NCBI RefSeq assembly: GCF_005281835.1
Contig: NZ_RZIS01000005.1
Location: 62,001 to 126,000 of the forward strand
DNA from: Vibrio profundi
Lineage (GTDB): Bacteria; Pseudomonadota; Gammaproteobacteria; Enterobacterales; Vibrionaceae
Direction: 5' to 3'
DNA length: 64,000 bases
Positions 37,173 to 45,243 of this stretch are shown here, one piece after another. Made by a program: the position numbers and the translations under genes. The notes under the pieces are model-generated. The model did no database searches, was not told where the DNA came from, and saw nothing but the letters and a program-made list of their open reading frames with translations. Every line of letters starts with the position of its first letter. The stretch's first letter is position 1.

Positions 37173-39524
37173 ATGCTTTCACTTCCTATCGATTCTCTTA
37201 AAGCTCAGTTCGAGTCCCTCATTCAAAATGAACATTTAGTCGTTGAAGCAGAGACTGGCTCTGGTAAATCGACGCGATTGCCTGTGTGGGCCGCAAACTA
37301 TGGCCGAGTACTGGTGATAGAGCCACGCAGAATTGCGTGTACTTCGCTTGCAGGATTTCTCGCTCAAGAGTCAGGGGAGCCACTTGGACAGGCTATCGGA
37401 TATGCCATCAAGCTCGATTCTAAATTTAGCGACGATACGAACGTTGTGTTTGTTACTCCCGGAGTCGCCCTAAGATGGCTAGCTGAAGATGGCCTAGTGG
37501 GCTTCGATACCATCATTGTGGATGAGTTTCATGAAAGGCGCTGGGACATCGATGTGCTGGTGGCCTTACTAAAAAAGAAAGCTTCTCATCGATTGGTGAT
37601 CACATCTGCAACGATTGAAGGTGACAAACTTGCTCGTTACATCAATGGTTCTCGCTTACAAAGTGAAGGTAGGAGATTCGATGTTGAGTTGCATTATCGC
37701 TGTCGTGATTCTAGAGACCTACCGGACAGCCGCGATATAGAACGAAAAGTTGCTCAGGAAGTTGAGTTGCAGCTAGCTCAATCCTCACATGACATTCTGG
37801 TGTTTTTACCAGGACGCAAAGAAATCACGTTATGCGCTCAAGCACTCAATAAGCTAGATGGTATTAAAGTCGTTAAATTGCACGGTTCGGTAACCGATGA
37901 AGAACGTCAATTAGCGTTAACGGTTCAATCGGAAAGAAAAGTGGTGCTTGCTACTAATGTTGCCGAAACGTCCTTAACTATCCCGAATATAGAGGTGGTG
38001 ATAGACACGGGGTTAGAGCGACGAACGGTGCAGCGCAATGGTAGAACGGCATTAGCACTGAAAGCTATCTCGCTCGCAAGTGCCAAACAGCGCGCTGGTC
38101 GTGCTGGGCGAGTCATGGAAGGTAAGTGCGTGAGGCTATATGGCCAGCATGCGGCACTTGAGCTGGTTACGCCTCCAGAATTACAACGAGAAGAGCTAAT
38201 CGAACCTATGTTAGCGAGTGCGAGCAGTGGTTATCCGATAGAGCAGCTGGAATTTCTTGATCTGCTACCTACTAAATCCTTAGATTCGGCTAAAGAAAAA
38301 TTGTTGTTGATGGAAGCGATCGACCAAGACGGAATAATTACTGAACATGGCAAAGCTTTATATCCCTTACCAGTCGATGCTCTATACGCCGATTTGGTGA
38401 CTCGAGTCCAACCTAAAGCATTGAAAGAAGCCATGATTGATTTGGCTGCTGCCTTGTCAGTGCCTGCTGCGTTATACCAACTTCCTAAATCATCGGAGTC
38501 GATAGAAGAGCTCGTAAAATCAATCCCAGAGCAATGTGATGCGACAATCCTAATTAAATTGGTGAGAGGCTATGAGTTACCGCATTTATCAATAGATATC
38601 GAGGCAATCAAAGAAGCTCAAGGTCTTGCTCGTCAAATGCGCGAGCTGTTTGAGTTGCCTATGTTGGAAGTTGCATCGCGCTATCAAAGAGATGATTTAC
38701 TTACCGCTATGATGACTTTGCAACCGCAACTAGTGTTTGTGCGTCGAGTCAAACGTCGAGATGCTTTAAGTAATGGCAAATTAGAAGTGCAAGCTGGTAG
38801 GCAAAGTTTGTTGAATGAAAGGGCAGAGGCCGCACTTGTGCTGGATACCCATAGTTTGCCTGGTCGAGGAATCAAACAAACCTTGACGCTGGCTACCGTT
38901 AATATGCCGGTTCCACTGAGGCTACTCGTTGAGCTAGAGTTTGGTGAATGGCAACAGGGTGAAACAATAGCGGCTGAAGGTGAAGTTGCTACCCAGCTTC
39001 ATCTTATGTATGCGGGAAGAGCCATTGCAGAAAAGTGTGTCACTCCTGAAGGGCAGCTCGCTTTGAAGCCGATTGTTGATATGGTACTCGATAATCACGT
39101 ACTTCCGGGGCTAGTGAACGAAAGAAGCGCCGAAATAAAGCATTGGCAGATGCATGTGGCGTTAGGTTTATCGGAAACTTCCGTCGAAGGCTATGACACG
39201 ATGACTTTTGAAAGCTGGTTTATTGAACAATTAGAAATGTTGGGCGTTGAAACGCTTGATGATTTAGTCATGTTTGCCAATGATGATTTTGAGTTTGAGG
39301 GTATTCCTTACTGGGAATATGATGATTTTGCGGAAAAGTACCCGTTCGAGTTAAATTTGGGTGATTTGCAACTTTCGGTTGAATACTACGCCAAGCGTAA
39401 GCTGATTTACGTTGTCCATCAAAGCGGTTTACGAAAGACAGTACCTAAGCGATGGGAGTTACCAACATGGCAAGGCTGGAAAATTCAGTATAAGAAAGCC
39501 AGCCGTATTGTTGATATTAAGTAG
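37173..39524 (+). CDS. HrpB-like DEAH-type RNA helicase
   Basis: 783 residues. Motif I AETGSGKST at about 26-34, motif II DEFHER at about 116 (DEFH instead of DEAH), motif III TSAT, motif VI QRAGRAGR, then HA2-like and HrpB C-terminal-type regions. It resembles HrpB in length and order but is divergent, and the last 100 residues (acidic, NDDFEFEGIPYWEYDDF) are unlike E. coli HrpB. Vibrio genomes usually have a standard HrpB elsewhere, so this is probably a second, specialised member. The RNA target is unknown. Confidence 0.82.
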   Translation: MLSLPIDSLKAQFESLIQNEHLVVEAETGSGKSTRLPVWAANYGRVLVIEPRRIACTSLAGFLAQESGEPLGQAIGYAIKLDSKFSDDTNVVFVTPGVALRWLAEDGLVGFDTIIVDEFHERRWDIDVLVALLKKKASHRLVITSATIEGDKLARYINGSRLQSEGRRFDVELHYRCRDSRDLPDSRDIERKVAQEVELQLAQSSHDILVFLPGRKEITLCAQALNKLDGIKVVKLHGSVTDEERQLALTVQSERKVVLATNVAETSLTIPNIEVVIDTGLERRTVQRNGRTALALKAISLASAKQRAGRAGRVMEGKCVRLYGQHAALELVTPPELQREELIEPMLASASSGYPIEQLEFLDLLPTKSLDSAKEKLLLMEAIDQDGIITEHGKALYPLPVDALYADLVTRVQPKALKEAMIDLAAALSVPAALYQLPKSSESIEELVKSIPEQCDATILIKLVRGYELPHLSIDIEAIKEAQGLARQMRELFELPMLEVASRYQRDDLLTAMMTLQPQLVFVRRVKRRDALSNGKLEVQAGRQSLLNERAEAALVLDTHSLPGRGIKQTLTLATVNMPVPLRLLVELEFGEWQQGETIAAEGEVATQLHLMYAGRAIAEKCVTPEGQLALKPIVDMVLDNHVLPGLVNERSAEIKHWQMHVALGLSETSVEGYDTMTFESWFIEQLEMLGVETLDDLVMFANDDFEFEGIPYWEYDDFAEKYPFELNLGDLQLSVEYYAKRKLIYVVHQSGLRKTVPKRWELPTWQGWKIQYKKASRIVDIK

Positions 39525-39724
39525 ATTTTATTCAGTCTTTAAAATATTAATCAATTAAGCACATATATGTATTTTGAGTTCATAGTTTGTTACGACTTTG
39601 AATTTGATATTTCTTTTTGTGCTCATATTGGGGTATAAAAGACCGATCTCTTATATCCTATTGCTATATAGAACGAGTTCGTAGATATTTGGGACATTGT
39701 GTTGCCAATGTGTCGGGGGACATT

Positions 39725-40102
39725 ATGGATAAGCAAGAGATGACTAGTGTAGAATTTGATTACACGACCTTTCTTGGAGCCTCATGTAGTAAAAAATGGA
39801 CGTTTTTAGAAGCACTGACTACCTTTGCTCCGGTATTTGGTACAGTTTGGCGCGATAGTATTAAGGAGCTTTCTACTCCAGAAGACAGATTGTGGGAAAT
39901 GGCCCTGAAATCAATGTCTTCACGTAAAAGTGATGAATCAAACATTGTCACTTTGCTTAAGTTAGCCAAGTTAGAAGGCATTCATGAATTAAAAGTCGTG
40001 ATGCCGTATTCTCTTGAAGAAGAGCAAATCGAGTATATTGAATCGAAAAGCCATTTAGTTATCTCAGGTAACTCGCAGGAAGAATTTACGATTCGCTTAT
40101 AA
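39725..40102 (+). CDS. Conserved protein of unknown function
   Basis: 125 residues from ATG 39725, preceded by GGGGGA; the frame is open further upstream but without a ribosome site. It is soluble and acidic-to-neutral: a first part MDKQEMTSVEFDYTTFLG and a second with a beta-alpha pattern (IHELKVVMPYSLEEEQIEYI). I recall a hypothetical gene in this place before purC in V. cholerae. No function can be given. It shares a bidirectional terminator with purC. Confidence 0.68.
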   Translation: MDKQEMTSVEFDYTTFLGASCSKKWTFLEALTTFAPVFGTVWRDSIKELSTPEDRLWEMALKSMSSRKSDESNIVTLLKLAKLEGIHELKVVMPYSLEEEQIEYIESKSHLVISGNSQEEFTIRL

Positions 40103-40121
40103 TAGCTTCAGAATATCGAAT

Positions 40122-40152
40122 AAAAAACGGCCTCTTCAAGAGGCCGTTTTTT
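40122..40152. terminator. Bidirectional terminator between the hypothetical gene and purC
   Basis: ACGGCCTC pairs with GAGGCCGT around TTCAA, with six A on the left and six T on the right. Confidence 0.88.
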
Positions 40153-40175
40153 ATAGCAAAGATTTAGACTGTGGC

Positions 40176-41279
40176 TTAATCGATCAAATTATACTCAGAG
40201 CGAAGTACATCAATGATTTCTTGTTTCGGGTTAGCGCTTAGAGTGATTTTCTTGCCCGTGATCTTCTCTGCAATACCTGTGTACGTATGGGATACAGACA
40301 TGAGCGCATCAAGAGGCAGTTCATTGTCTTTAGCCAAAGCTTCGCGCTCCGGCATACGTTCTTTATTTAAAAGAATATCTGGGTCAGGGAAGTGATTGAG
40401 TAAGAATTGGCGGAATCCCTCTTTAGAGTTCTCGACAATGTTTCCTGATTGGTATTCTTTTGTGTCCCAAATGCGTGAAGAGTCAGGAGTGCCAACTTCA
40501 TCCATGTAGATGAGTTTTTCGTTGCCTTTCGCATCATGGACGTAACCAAATTCAAATTTAGTATCAACGAAGGTTTGGCCTACAGAATCAAGTGCTTGAC
40601 TAATAACGTTAAAGCCTTCTTTGAGTAGCTTTTCGTAATGAGAAATATCAGACGCTTTGCTGAAATTGAACGATTGGAAATTATCTTCAATATTCTTACG
40701 AGTGATATTAACGTCGTCTGCTTCAGGTACTCCAGGAATACCGTTTAAGATGCCCTTTGTTGAAGGCGTGATCAGTAACTCAGGTAGCTTCTTATCTTTC
40801 TCAAGCCCTTCTGGCATTTCAATGCCACAGAACTCACGCTCGCCATTTGCGTATGCGCGCCACATTGAACCGGTAATGTATTGGCGACAGATTGCTTCGA
40901 TCATAACTGGTTTAGCTTTTTGAACAATCCACACGAATGGGTGAGGGATATCTAGAATATGGCTGTCTGCGAGTCCATTTTCTTGGAAAAGCTTGAACCA
41001 ATGGTTTGAAATTGCGTTAAGAGCAGCGCCTTTCCCCGGCACACCTTTCAGACCGCCTTCACCGCGCCAAATACAGTCGAAAGCTGAAATACGGTCACTA
41101 ATAACCATGATTGCTAATGGTGCATCAGCAGCTACGTCGTATCCCTTTTCCTTGATCAGTCGTTGACTGTCTTCTTCTGTTAGCCAATAAACGGAGCGGA
41201 CTTTACCACTATGAACGGGTTTATCGGTACGAATTGGTAGATCATCATTTACGGCAAGAACTTGATCAGCGAGGCTCAT
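40176..41279 (-). CDS. purC: SAICAR synthase PurC
   Basis: 367 residues, the long form common in Vibrio (E. coli PurC is 237). It joins aspartate to CAIR in step eight of purine synthesis. Typical stretches: [19 protein letters not shown] (ATP-binding loop), [33 protein letters not shown], and [16 protein letters not shown] followed by [14 protein letters not shown]. The extra residues lie mainly at the C-terminus. A PurR operator is present upstream (41382-41395). Monocistronic. Confidence 0.95.
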   Translation of the reverse strand: MSLADQVLAVNDDLPIRTDKPVHSGKVRSVYWLTEEDSQRLIKEKGYDVAADAPLAIMVISDRISAFDCIWRGEGGLKGVPGKGAALNAISNHWFKLFQENGLADSHILDIPHPFVWIVQKAKPVMIEAICRQYITGSMWRAYANGEREFCGIEMPEGLEKDKKLPELLITPSTKGILNGIPGVPEADDVNITRKNIEDNFQSFNFSKASDISHYEKLLKEGFNVISQALDSVGQTFVDTKFEFGYVHDAKGNEKLIYMDEVGTPDSSRIWDTKEYQSGNIVENSKEGFRQFLLNHFPDPDILLNKERMPEREALAKDNELPLDALMSVSHTYTGIAEKITGKKITLSANPKQEIIDVLRSEYNLID

Positions 41280-41346
41280 TTAGACATTCCTATCTTTTAT
41301 CAAACGTCATACAGAGAGTGCACAGGTGCACGGTAGTTAGAGGGGC

Positions 41347-41352
41347 ATCATA
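41347..41352 (-). promoter_or_regulatory. Likely -10 element of the purC promoter
   Basis: On the minus strand the hexamer reads TATGAT, about 70 bp before the purC start and 30 bp downstream of the PurR palindrome. No good -35 is seen at 17 bp, so this is a modest call. Confidence 0.4.
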
Positions 41353-41381
41353 CCAGAACTATTTTTTGTCGCCAGATAAAA

Positions 41382-41395
41382 AGCAAACGTTTGCT
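41382..41395. promoter_or_regulatory. PurR operator of purC
   Basis: AGCAAACGTTTGCT is a perfect 14-bp palindrome matching the PurR consensus ACGCAAACGTTTGCGT in its core. It lies about 105 bp upstream of purC, at the promoter. Confidence 0.88.
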
Positions 41396-41411
41396 ATGGT
41401 TTTTTAGATAT

Positions 41412-41446
41412 AAAAAACCTCCAGAGAGGGACAACCTAACTGGAGG
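41412..41446 (-). terminator. Terminator after the sulA-like gene
   Basis: CCTCCAG pairs with CTGGAGG around a 15-nt loop with weak internal pairing; six A on the left give the U-run on the minus strand. Confidence 0.7.
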
Positions 41447-41472
41447 AGAATAGACAGTATTAGAATTTGAAT

Positions 41473-41874
41473 TTAGTGCAGTTTACTTGTAGAAGCAGCG
41501 ATGAAAAAAACTTCGCAGCGGTATTGTTTTGCTAGGCTCTTAAGCTGAATTTGGTTGAATTGGCTGATCGAATCGCTTGCGACGACTGCGCTAGCGTTCC
41601 CTGACTGGATAGCCTTCATTACGATCATTTCTTCAGTTTGGTTAGCCGAAGCTTTCATATGGATGACTCGATCGCAACATACAGCATGCGATTGTAGCTC
41701 TGCGGCCGATGGGCGAGGAGTCTGTGCCGTAAACAATACCCATTGGTTTTGATTCGATAAAGTGGCTAAGCGATTAATAACAGTTTGCGATTGTTGATAC
41801 GTATTCACATTATGAGCAATAGAGCTATGGAATGGAGTATGTGTACCTTGAGGCTGAACTTGTGTATGAATCAT
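41473..41874 (-). CDS. sulA: SulA-like SOS cell-division inhibitor
   Basis: 133 residues from ATG 41874 (AAGGA eight bases upstream). The open frame reaches ATG 41895, but that start would place its ribosome site inside the LexA box, so the shorter form is chosen. The core (QWVLFTAQTPRPSAAELQSHAVCCDRVIHM, EEMIVMKAIQSGNASAVVAS) resembles the SulA fold, a RecA-like domain without a nucleotide site that blocks FtsZ polymerisation after DNA damage. It is shorter than E. coli SulA (169). The strong LexA box supports the assignment; similarity alone is modest. Confidence 0.72.
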   Translation of the reverse strand: MIHTQVQPQGTHTPFHSSIAHNVNTYQQSQTVINRLATLSNQNQWVLFTAQTPRPSAAELQSHAVCCDRVIHMKASANQTEEMIVMKAIQSGNASAVVASDSISQFNQIQLKSLAKQYRCEVFFIAASTSKLH

Positions 41875-41894
41875 CTTTGCTGTCCTTATATACA

Positions 41895-41914
41895 TGCTGT
41901 ATGTGTATACAGTA
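41895..41914. promoter_or_regulatory. LexA (SOS) box of the sulA-like gene
   Basis: TGCTGTATGTGTATACAGTA matches the gammaproteobacterial SOS box TACTGTATATATATACAGTA (CTGT N8 ACAG) with only a few differences. It lies about 20-40 bp before the chosen start codon, where LexA would cover the promoter. Confidence 0.85.
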
Positions 41915-42072
41915 GTTTTCGTGGCTCAGAAATTCAAGAACTTTTTGATGGTTTTATGTGCGTCATTTGAATTGGAATGAGAGAAACCCATTTAAACTAT
42001 TGAAATATAATGACTAATTGTATTGTCTGAAATTGGTGTGAATTTGAAGGTTTTGTGAGGAAGAGCAGGTTC

Positions 42073-42120
42073 ATACAGTGTTTTTTATAATCTATACAGT
42101 ACTTTCACTGTTCATACAGT
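42073..42120. repeat. Three phased ATACAGT direct repeats
   Basis: ATACAGT occurs at 42073-42079, 42094-42100 and 42114-42120, 21 and 20 bp apart, i.e. on the same face of the helix. A TATAAT lies between the first and second copies. ACTGTTCATACAGT at 42107-42120 is an inverted repeat with LexA-like half-sites but 6-bp instead of 10-bp spacing, so it is not a standard SOS box. Confidence 0.55.
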
Positions 42121-42183
42121 AGTAAGTAAAATAGAGGAGACTCATAGAAGATGGCTAAATGGTAGCGCTATAAGTCAGAAAGC

Positions 42184-42208
42184 AAAAAAGCGCCATGGGC
42201 GCTTTTTC
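42184..42208. terminator. Bidirectional terminator after the zinc-ribbon gene
   Basis: AGCGCC pairs with GGCGCT around a 3-nt loop; six A residues to the left and five T to the right. It serves the minus-strand zinc-ribbon gene and could end a plus-strand transcript from about 42100. Confidence 0.8.
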
Positions 42209-42234
42209 TAGTTTATACAAACTTGGTGTTGTGA

Positions 42235-42423
42235 CTATCGCAGTGTCGCTTGAGATAATTTCGCTCTCATTTCCATTTCGCCAATATTGAATTGACGTAC
42301 ATCCAGTACTGCTAGGTCGTTACACTCTTTACATGCATGGTGGAATTTACCATCGACATAATCGTGCTTCATCACTAAGTTTGGTTGTTTGCACCAATCA
42401 CATGTGCCTTCAATTGTGAACAT
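42235..42423 (-). CDS. Small zinc-ribbon protein of unknown function
   Basis: 62 residues from ATG 42423, with GGGGAG eight bases upstream; a GTG five codons earlier overlaps that site and is unlikely. Two CxxC pairs (CDWCKQ and CKEC, about 25 residues apart) would bind one zinc ion. The rest is charged and helical (FNIGEMEMRAKLSQ). It is a single gene with a terminator. No function is known to me. Confidence 0.72.
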   Translation of the reverse strand: MFTIEGTCDWCKQPNLVMKHDYVDGKFHHACKECNDLAVLDVRQFNIGEMEMRAKLSQATLR

Positions 42424-42592
42424 TCTATTTCTCCCCACCTGTATGAATCAGGTGTTATTGTCGGCACAGATTATGACATAAATACGGGGTGGAAGTTAAC
42501 TATTTGTTACGTGTTTTTGAGAGCGATATCGATTGCGAGCTTAATAACTACCGAACTTCAGTGATTTTTCATTCTTTTACTCAATCTCTTGT

Positions 42593-43588
42593 TTACTTAG
42601 TTGTAACATTTTGTGAAATCGTCTTCAACGCAGCGTTCAAGCGTTTCATTTCCTCGTCGCTACCATGAAGATCTGGGTGGTAAAGTTTCGATAGCTGCTT
42701 GTAACGAATTTTAATTTGTTTAGGTGCAGGGATAGAGCTGGGTGTATAGCCAAATAAAGCGCATGCCACTTTTAATTTTTGTGTTTTCGAGCTTGCTTGC
42801 TGCTTTTTGACTTCGCGAAACATGGCTTCTAATTGGCGTTTTTGCTGTTTTATGGTGAATTGACTACTTTTCAACTGTGCTTCAATTTGTTGCTGGTGAG
42901 CAAGCTTCTGAGTGGATTTCTTTCTACGAGTGCGTTTGACTACTACTATCAAAGCCGAGGTAAGTAGCACCAATACGGCGACTGAAAGGTAATCGCTGGT
43001 AGCAAATTGTGGCTTAGGCTCGGCAGGCTTGGGTGCAGCATCGTTCAGTTCTGGCTCATCGATTTCGGTAAAAGCGACATCCAGCTGTTCGATTGACGAT
43101 ATTTGTTTTGCACGCCTCGCATTGAACTTTGCCTCTAATACTCTGCTGTAGCCTTCTTCGGCGTCAGGATTTGATTGGTTAGCGATTTGATACCATATCT
43201 CTGCCATATCCAAAGGTTTGATGGAGCCTTGGTAGGTTTCATAAAGCCTAGCTAACTGAAGTGGGGCCTGGGTGTTTCCTTGAGCGGCGAGCTGAGAGTA
43301 CCAACGAATAGCTTCGTCGATGTCTTTTTCGGTACCAATCCCTTTTGCCAAGAAATAGGCTAACTTACTCTGGGCGTTTAATTGGCCATTTTGCGCTGCC
43401 TGAGAATACCAATAAAACGCGTTCTCTTTATTTTCTTCAATATCGACACCCAAATCATAAGACTGGGCAAGCAGGTATTGGGATTCTGGATCCTGTTGTT
43501 GTGCTTGTTCTGTCAGGCTGGCAATAGTATCAGCATGAGCTAACGTTGCTGATATTAGAAACAGTGTCGATACGATGAATTTAAACAA
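42593..43588 (-). CDS. Sel1-repeat protein with transmembrane helix and C-terminal J domain
   Basis: 331 residues. A signal-like N-terminus (MFKFIVSTLFLISATLAHA) leads into about four Sel1-type repeats (AQNGQLNAQSKLAYFLAKGIG, AAQGNTQAPLQLARLYE). A membrane helix at about 198-215 (YLSVAVLVLLTSALIVVV) is followed by a basic, coiled-coil stretch (TRRKKSTQKLAHQQQIEAQ). The C-terminus is a J-domain-like module, LFGYTPSSIPAPKQIKIRYKQL with the diagnostic HPD (SKLYHPDLHG). The Sel1 part would be periplasmic and the J domain cytoplasmic, able to recruit a DnaK-type chaperone. It lies behind an OmpA-like lipoprotein gene but a terminator separates them. I know no characterised homologue. Confidence 0.8.
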   Translation of the reverse strand: MFKFIVSTLFLISATLAHADTIASLTEQAQQQDPESQYLLAQSYDLGVDIEENKENAFYWYSQAAQNGQLNAQSKLAYFLAKGIGTEKDIDEAIRWYSQLAAQGNTQAPLQLARLYETYQGSIKPLDMAEIWYQIANQSNPDAEEGYSRVLEAKFNARRAKQISSIEQLDVAFTEIDEPELNDAAPKPAEPKPQFATSDYLSVAVLVLLTSALIVVVKRTRRKKSTQKLAHQQQIEAQLKSSQFTIKQQKRQLEAMFREVKKQQASSKTQKLKVACALFGYTPSSIPAPKQIKIRYKQLSKLYHPDLHGSDEEMKRLNAALKTISQNVTTK

Positions 43589-43603
43589 AAGTTATCCCTA
43601 ACG

Positions 43604-43634
43604 AAAAAGGCTCTGCCTTAATAGACAGAGCCTT
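43604..43634 (-). terminator. Terminator after the OmpA-like lipoprotein gene
   Basis: AAGGCTCTG pairs with CAGAGCCTT around a 10-nt loop; five A to the left form the U-run on the minus strand. It insulates the Sel1/J-domain gene. Confidence 0.78.
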
Positions 43635-43642
43635 AGCGTTTA

Positions 43643-44311
43643 TTATTTCAGAGGAAGAATCTGAATTTCTACGCGGCGGTTACATGCGCGACCTTCAGAT
43701 GTCTTGTTATCGCATATTGGGTAACGTTCGCCGTTACCACGTGCAATTGCGCGGCCCGCCGCAACATCTTGAGAAATCAAGAATGAACGAACAGACTCTG
43801 CGCGGCGCTCAGAAAGCACTTGGTTGCTTGACTCGCTACCTGTGCTGTCGGTGTGTCCATCAATAACCAAGCTTGTGTCTGGGTACTCTACTAAAATGCG
43901 TGCTACACCACGAAGTGTGTTGTGGATACTAGATTCCAATGCGTAAGAGCCTGACGCGAAGCCAATTCCATTTTCTAAACGAAGCAGAAGTTGGTTTTCA
44001 CCAACACGTTCTACTTGCACACCAGAGTTTAGCAGCTCTTCGCGTAATGCTTTTTCTTGTTGGTCGAAGTAATAACCGATACCGCCACCTACAGCAGCGC
44101 CACCAGCGGCACCAATAAGTGCACGTTTACGGCGATCTTTTGAGTTATCACCTGTAGCTGCGCCAGCTACAGCACCTGCGATAGCACCAATCAGAGCGCC
44201 TTGTGTTGCAGAGTTAGTTTCAGATTCACCGGTAGTAGCATTTTGACGTTGTGTTGCCTGACAACCAGTTAAGGCGATAGTTAGAGCCAAGGCCAATGTA
44301 ATTTTTTTCAA
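43643..44311 (-). CDS. OmpA-family lipoprotein with glycine zipper
   Basis: 222 residues. Lipoprotein signal with lipobox LTGC (Cys17), two glycine-zipper stretches (GALIGAIAGAVAGAATG, ALIGAAGGAAVGGGIGYYF) and a C-terminal OmpA peptidoglycan-binding domain (about 105-220; LVIDGHTDSTGSESSNQVLSERRAESV, ARGNGERYP). The layout matches YiaD of E. coli. It would be anchored in the outer membrane and bind the cell wall. Single-gene unit. Confidence 0.88.
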   Translation of the reverse strand: MKKITLALALTIALTGCQATQRQNATTGESETNSATQGALIGAIAGAVAGAATGDNSKDRRKRALIGAAGGAAVGGGIGYYFDQQEKALREELLNSGVQVERVGENQLLLRLENGIGFASGSYALESSIHNTLRGVARILVEYPDTSLVIDGHTDSTGSESSNQVLSERRAESVRSFLISQDVAAGRAIARGNGERYPICDNKTSEGRACNRRVEIQILPLK

Positions 44312-44421
44312 GTTGAATCTCCGTATATAACGTTACTACTGTGTTGAATAAGGAAGACAGATTCCTAATTAAATATATTGTTCTGTATAACAATAGAGTC
44401 GAATCTTGTAAAGATCAGGCA

Positions 44422-45111
44422 TTACGCTTTTTGAATGCGTTTAGCTGCTTGAGCACCGGCAACAGGGCGGTTAACGGATAGCTTCCTGCCTTTCTTTAAG
44501 CCTACTTCATAATCCGCAGTTAGGTTTTTCATTGCTTCTTTAAGCTGTTGCTTAAAGGTTTCGCGATCTATGTTCTTAAACTCTTTATCAATGTAGTTAT
44601 TGATCTTGTTATTTGACTCGTCGTCTGGAGTGATAACAGGCAGTTTTTCTAGTGCGCCTTCAACCCAGCCAGAAACAAAAGAATTTACTCGGCGAGTGAC
44701 TTCTAATGAGCTAGTGCCTGAACCCGCAAAACTGTTACGGAATTGGCCAGTGTGCTCATTCATTTCACGGTAGATGATATCGAATGCGAATGCGGCAAAA
44801 ATAGCGCGGTCGGCTTCACCAATAAATTCAACTCGTTTCAAACCTTTGTGATTTAGGAGAACCGCTTCCACACCAAATTTGGTGTTGATGCCACGAATAA
44901 CACGCAGAAGCGTTGAACTGATATTTGCAGGAAGTAGGTGAGTCGATTGGGTTTTTCCCATTTTAATGAACTCGATATCGTCTTTCTCAAGACCATATTT
45001 GAGCATTAAATTATGAGCCATTTTTATTGCATTAGCGGCTTCATTTACGTTTGCTGAATTACCAAGTTCTAGACATTTGGCAATCTTCTTTAGGGCTTTT
45101 TTCTTATCCAT
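44422..45111 (-). CDS. DUF2786 family protein
   Basis: 229 residues. The N-terminal DUF2786 motif is clear (KALKKIAKCLELGNSANVNEAANAIKMAHNLMLKYGL, about 4-42), followed by a second domain of about 110 residues (FIGEADRAIFAAFAFDIIYREM) and a basic tail (KKGRKLSVNRPVAGAQAAKRIQKA). Such proteins are found in bacteria and in many phages, and the function is unknown; the basic end could bind nucleic acid. No other phage-like gene is near. Confidence 0.78.
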   Translation of the reverse strand: MDKKKALKKIAKCLELGNSANVNEAANAIKMAHNLMLKYGLEKDDIEFIKMGKTQSTHLLPANISSTLLRVIRGINTKFGVEAVLLNHKGLKRVEFIGEADRAIFAAFAFDIIYREMNEHTGQFRNSFAGSGTSSLEVTRRVNSFVSGWVEGALEKLPVITPDDESNNKINNYIDKEFKNIDRETFKQQLKEAMKNLTADYEVGLKKGRKLSVNRPVAGAQAAKRIQKA

Positions 45112-45243
45112 CGACTAACTTGATATCTTCCGCAAATTTAGAAAAGTCCGACATTTTACCTGTTTTCATTGATAACAGAAAGGGGTAGTTATTCGAACAA
45201 TTGATATGGCTATCGATAAAGTGCGTGTGGTAGTATATTCAGT

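Larger units (their letters stand above)
41875..42234. other. Region between the sulA-like gene and the zinc-ribbon gene
   Basis: About 360 bp with no protein gene of normal length. It contains the LexA box (41895-41914), three ATACAGT repeats spaced 20-21 bp apart around a TATAAT (42073-42120), and a bidirectional terminator (42184-42208). The stretch 42121-42208 could be a short plus-strand transcript. Confidence 0.6.

Noticed and set aside
42151-42165. A four-codon ORF (MAKW) behind GAGGAG
   Set aside because: Too short to call as a gene; kept only as a remark on the repeat region.
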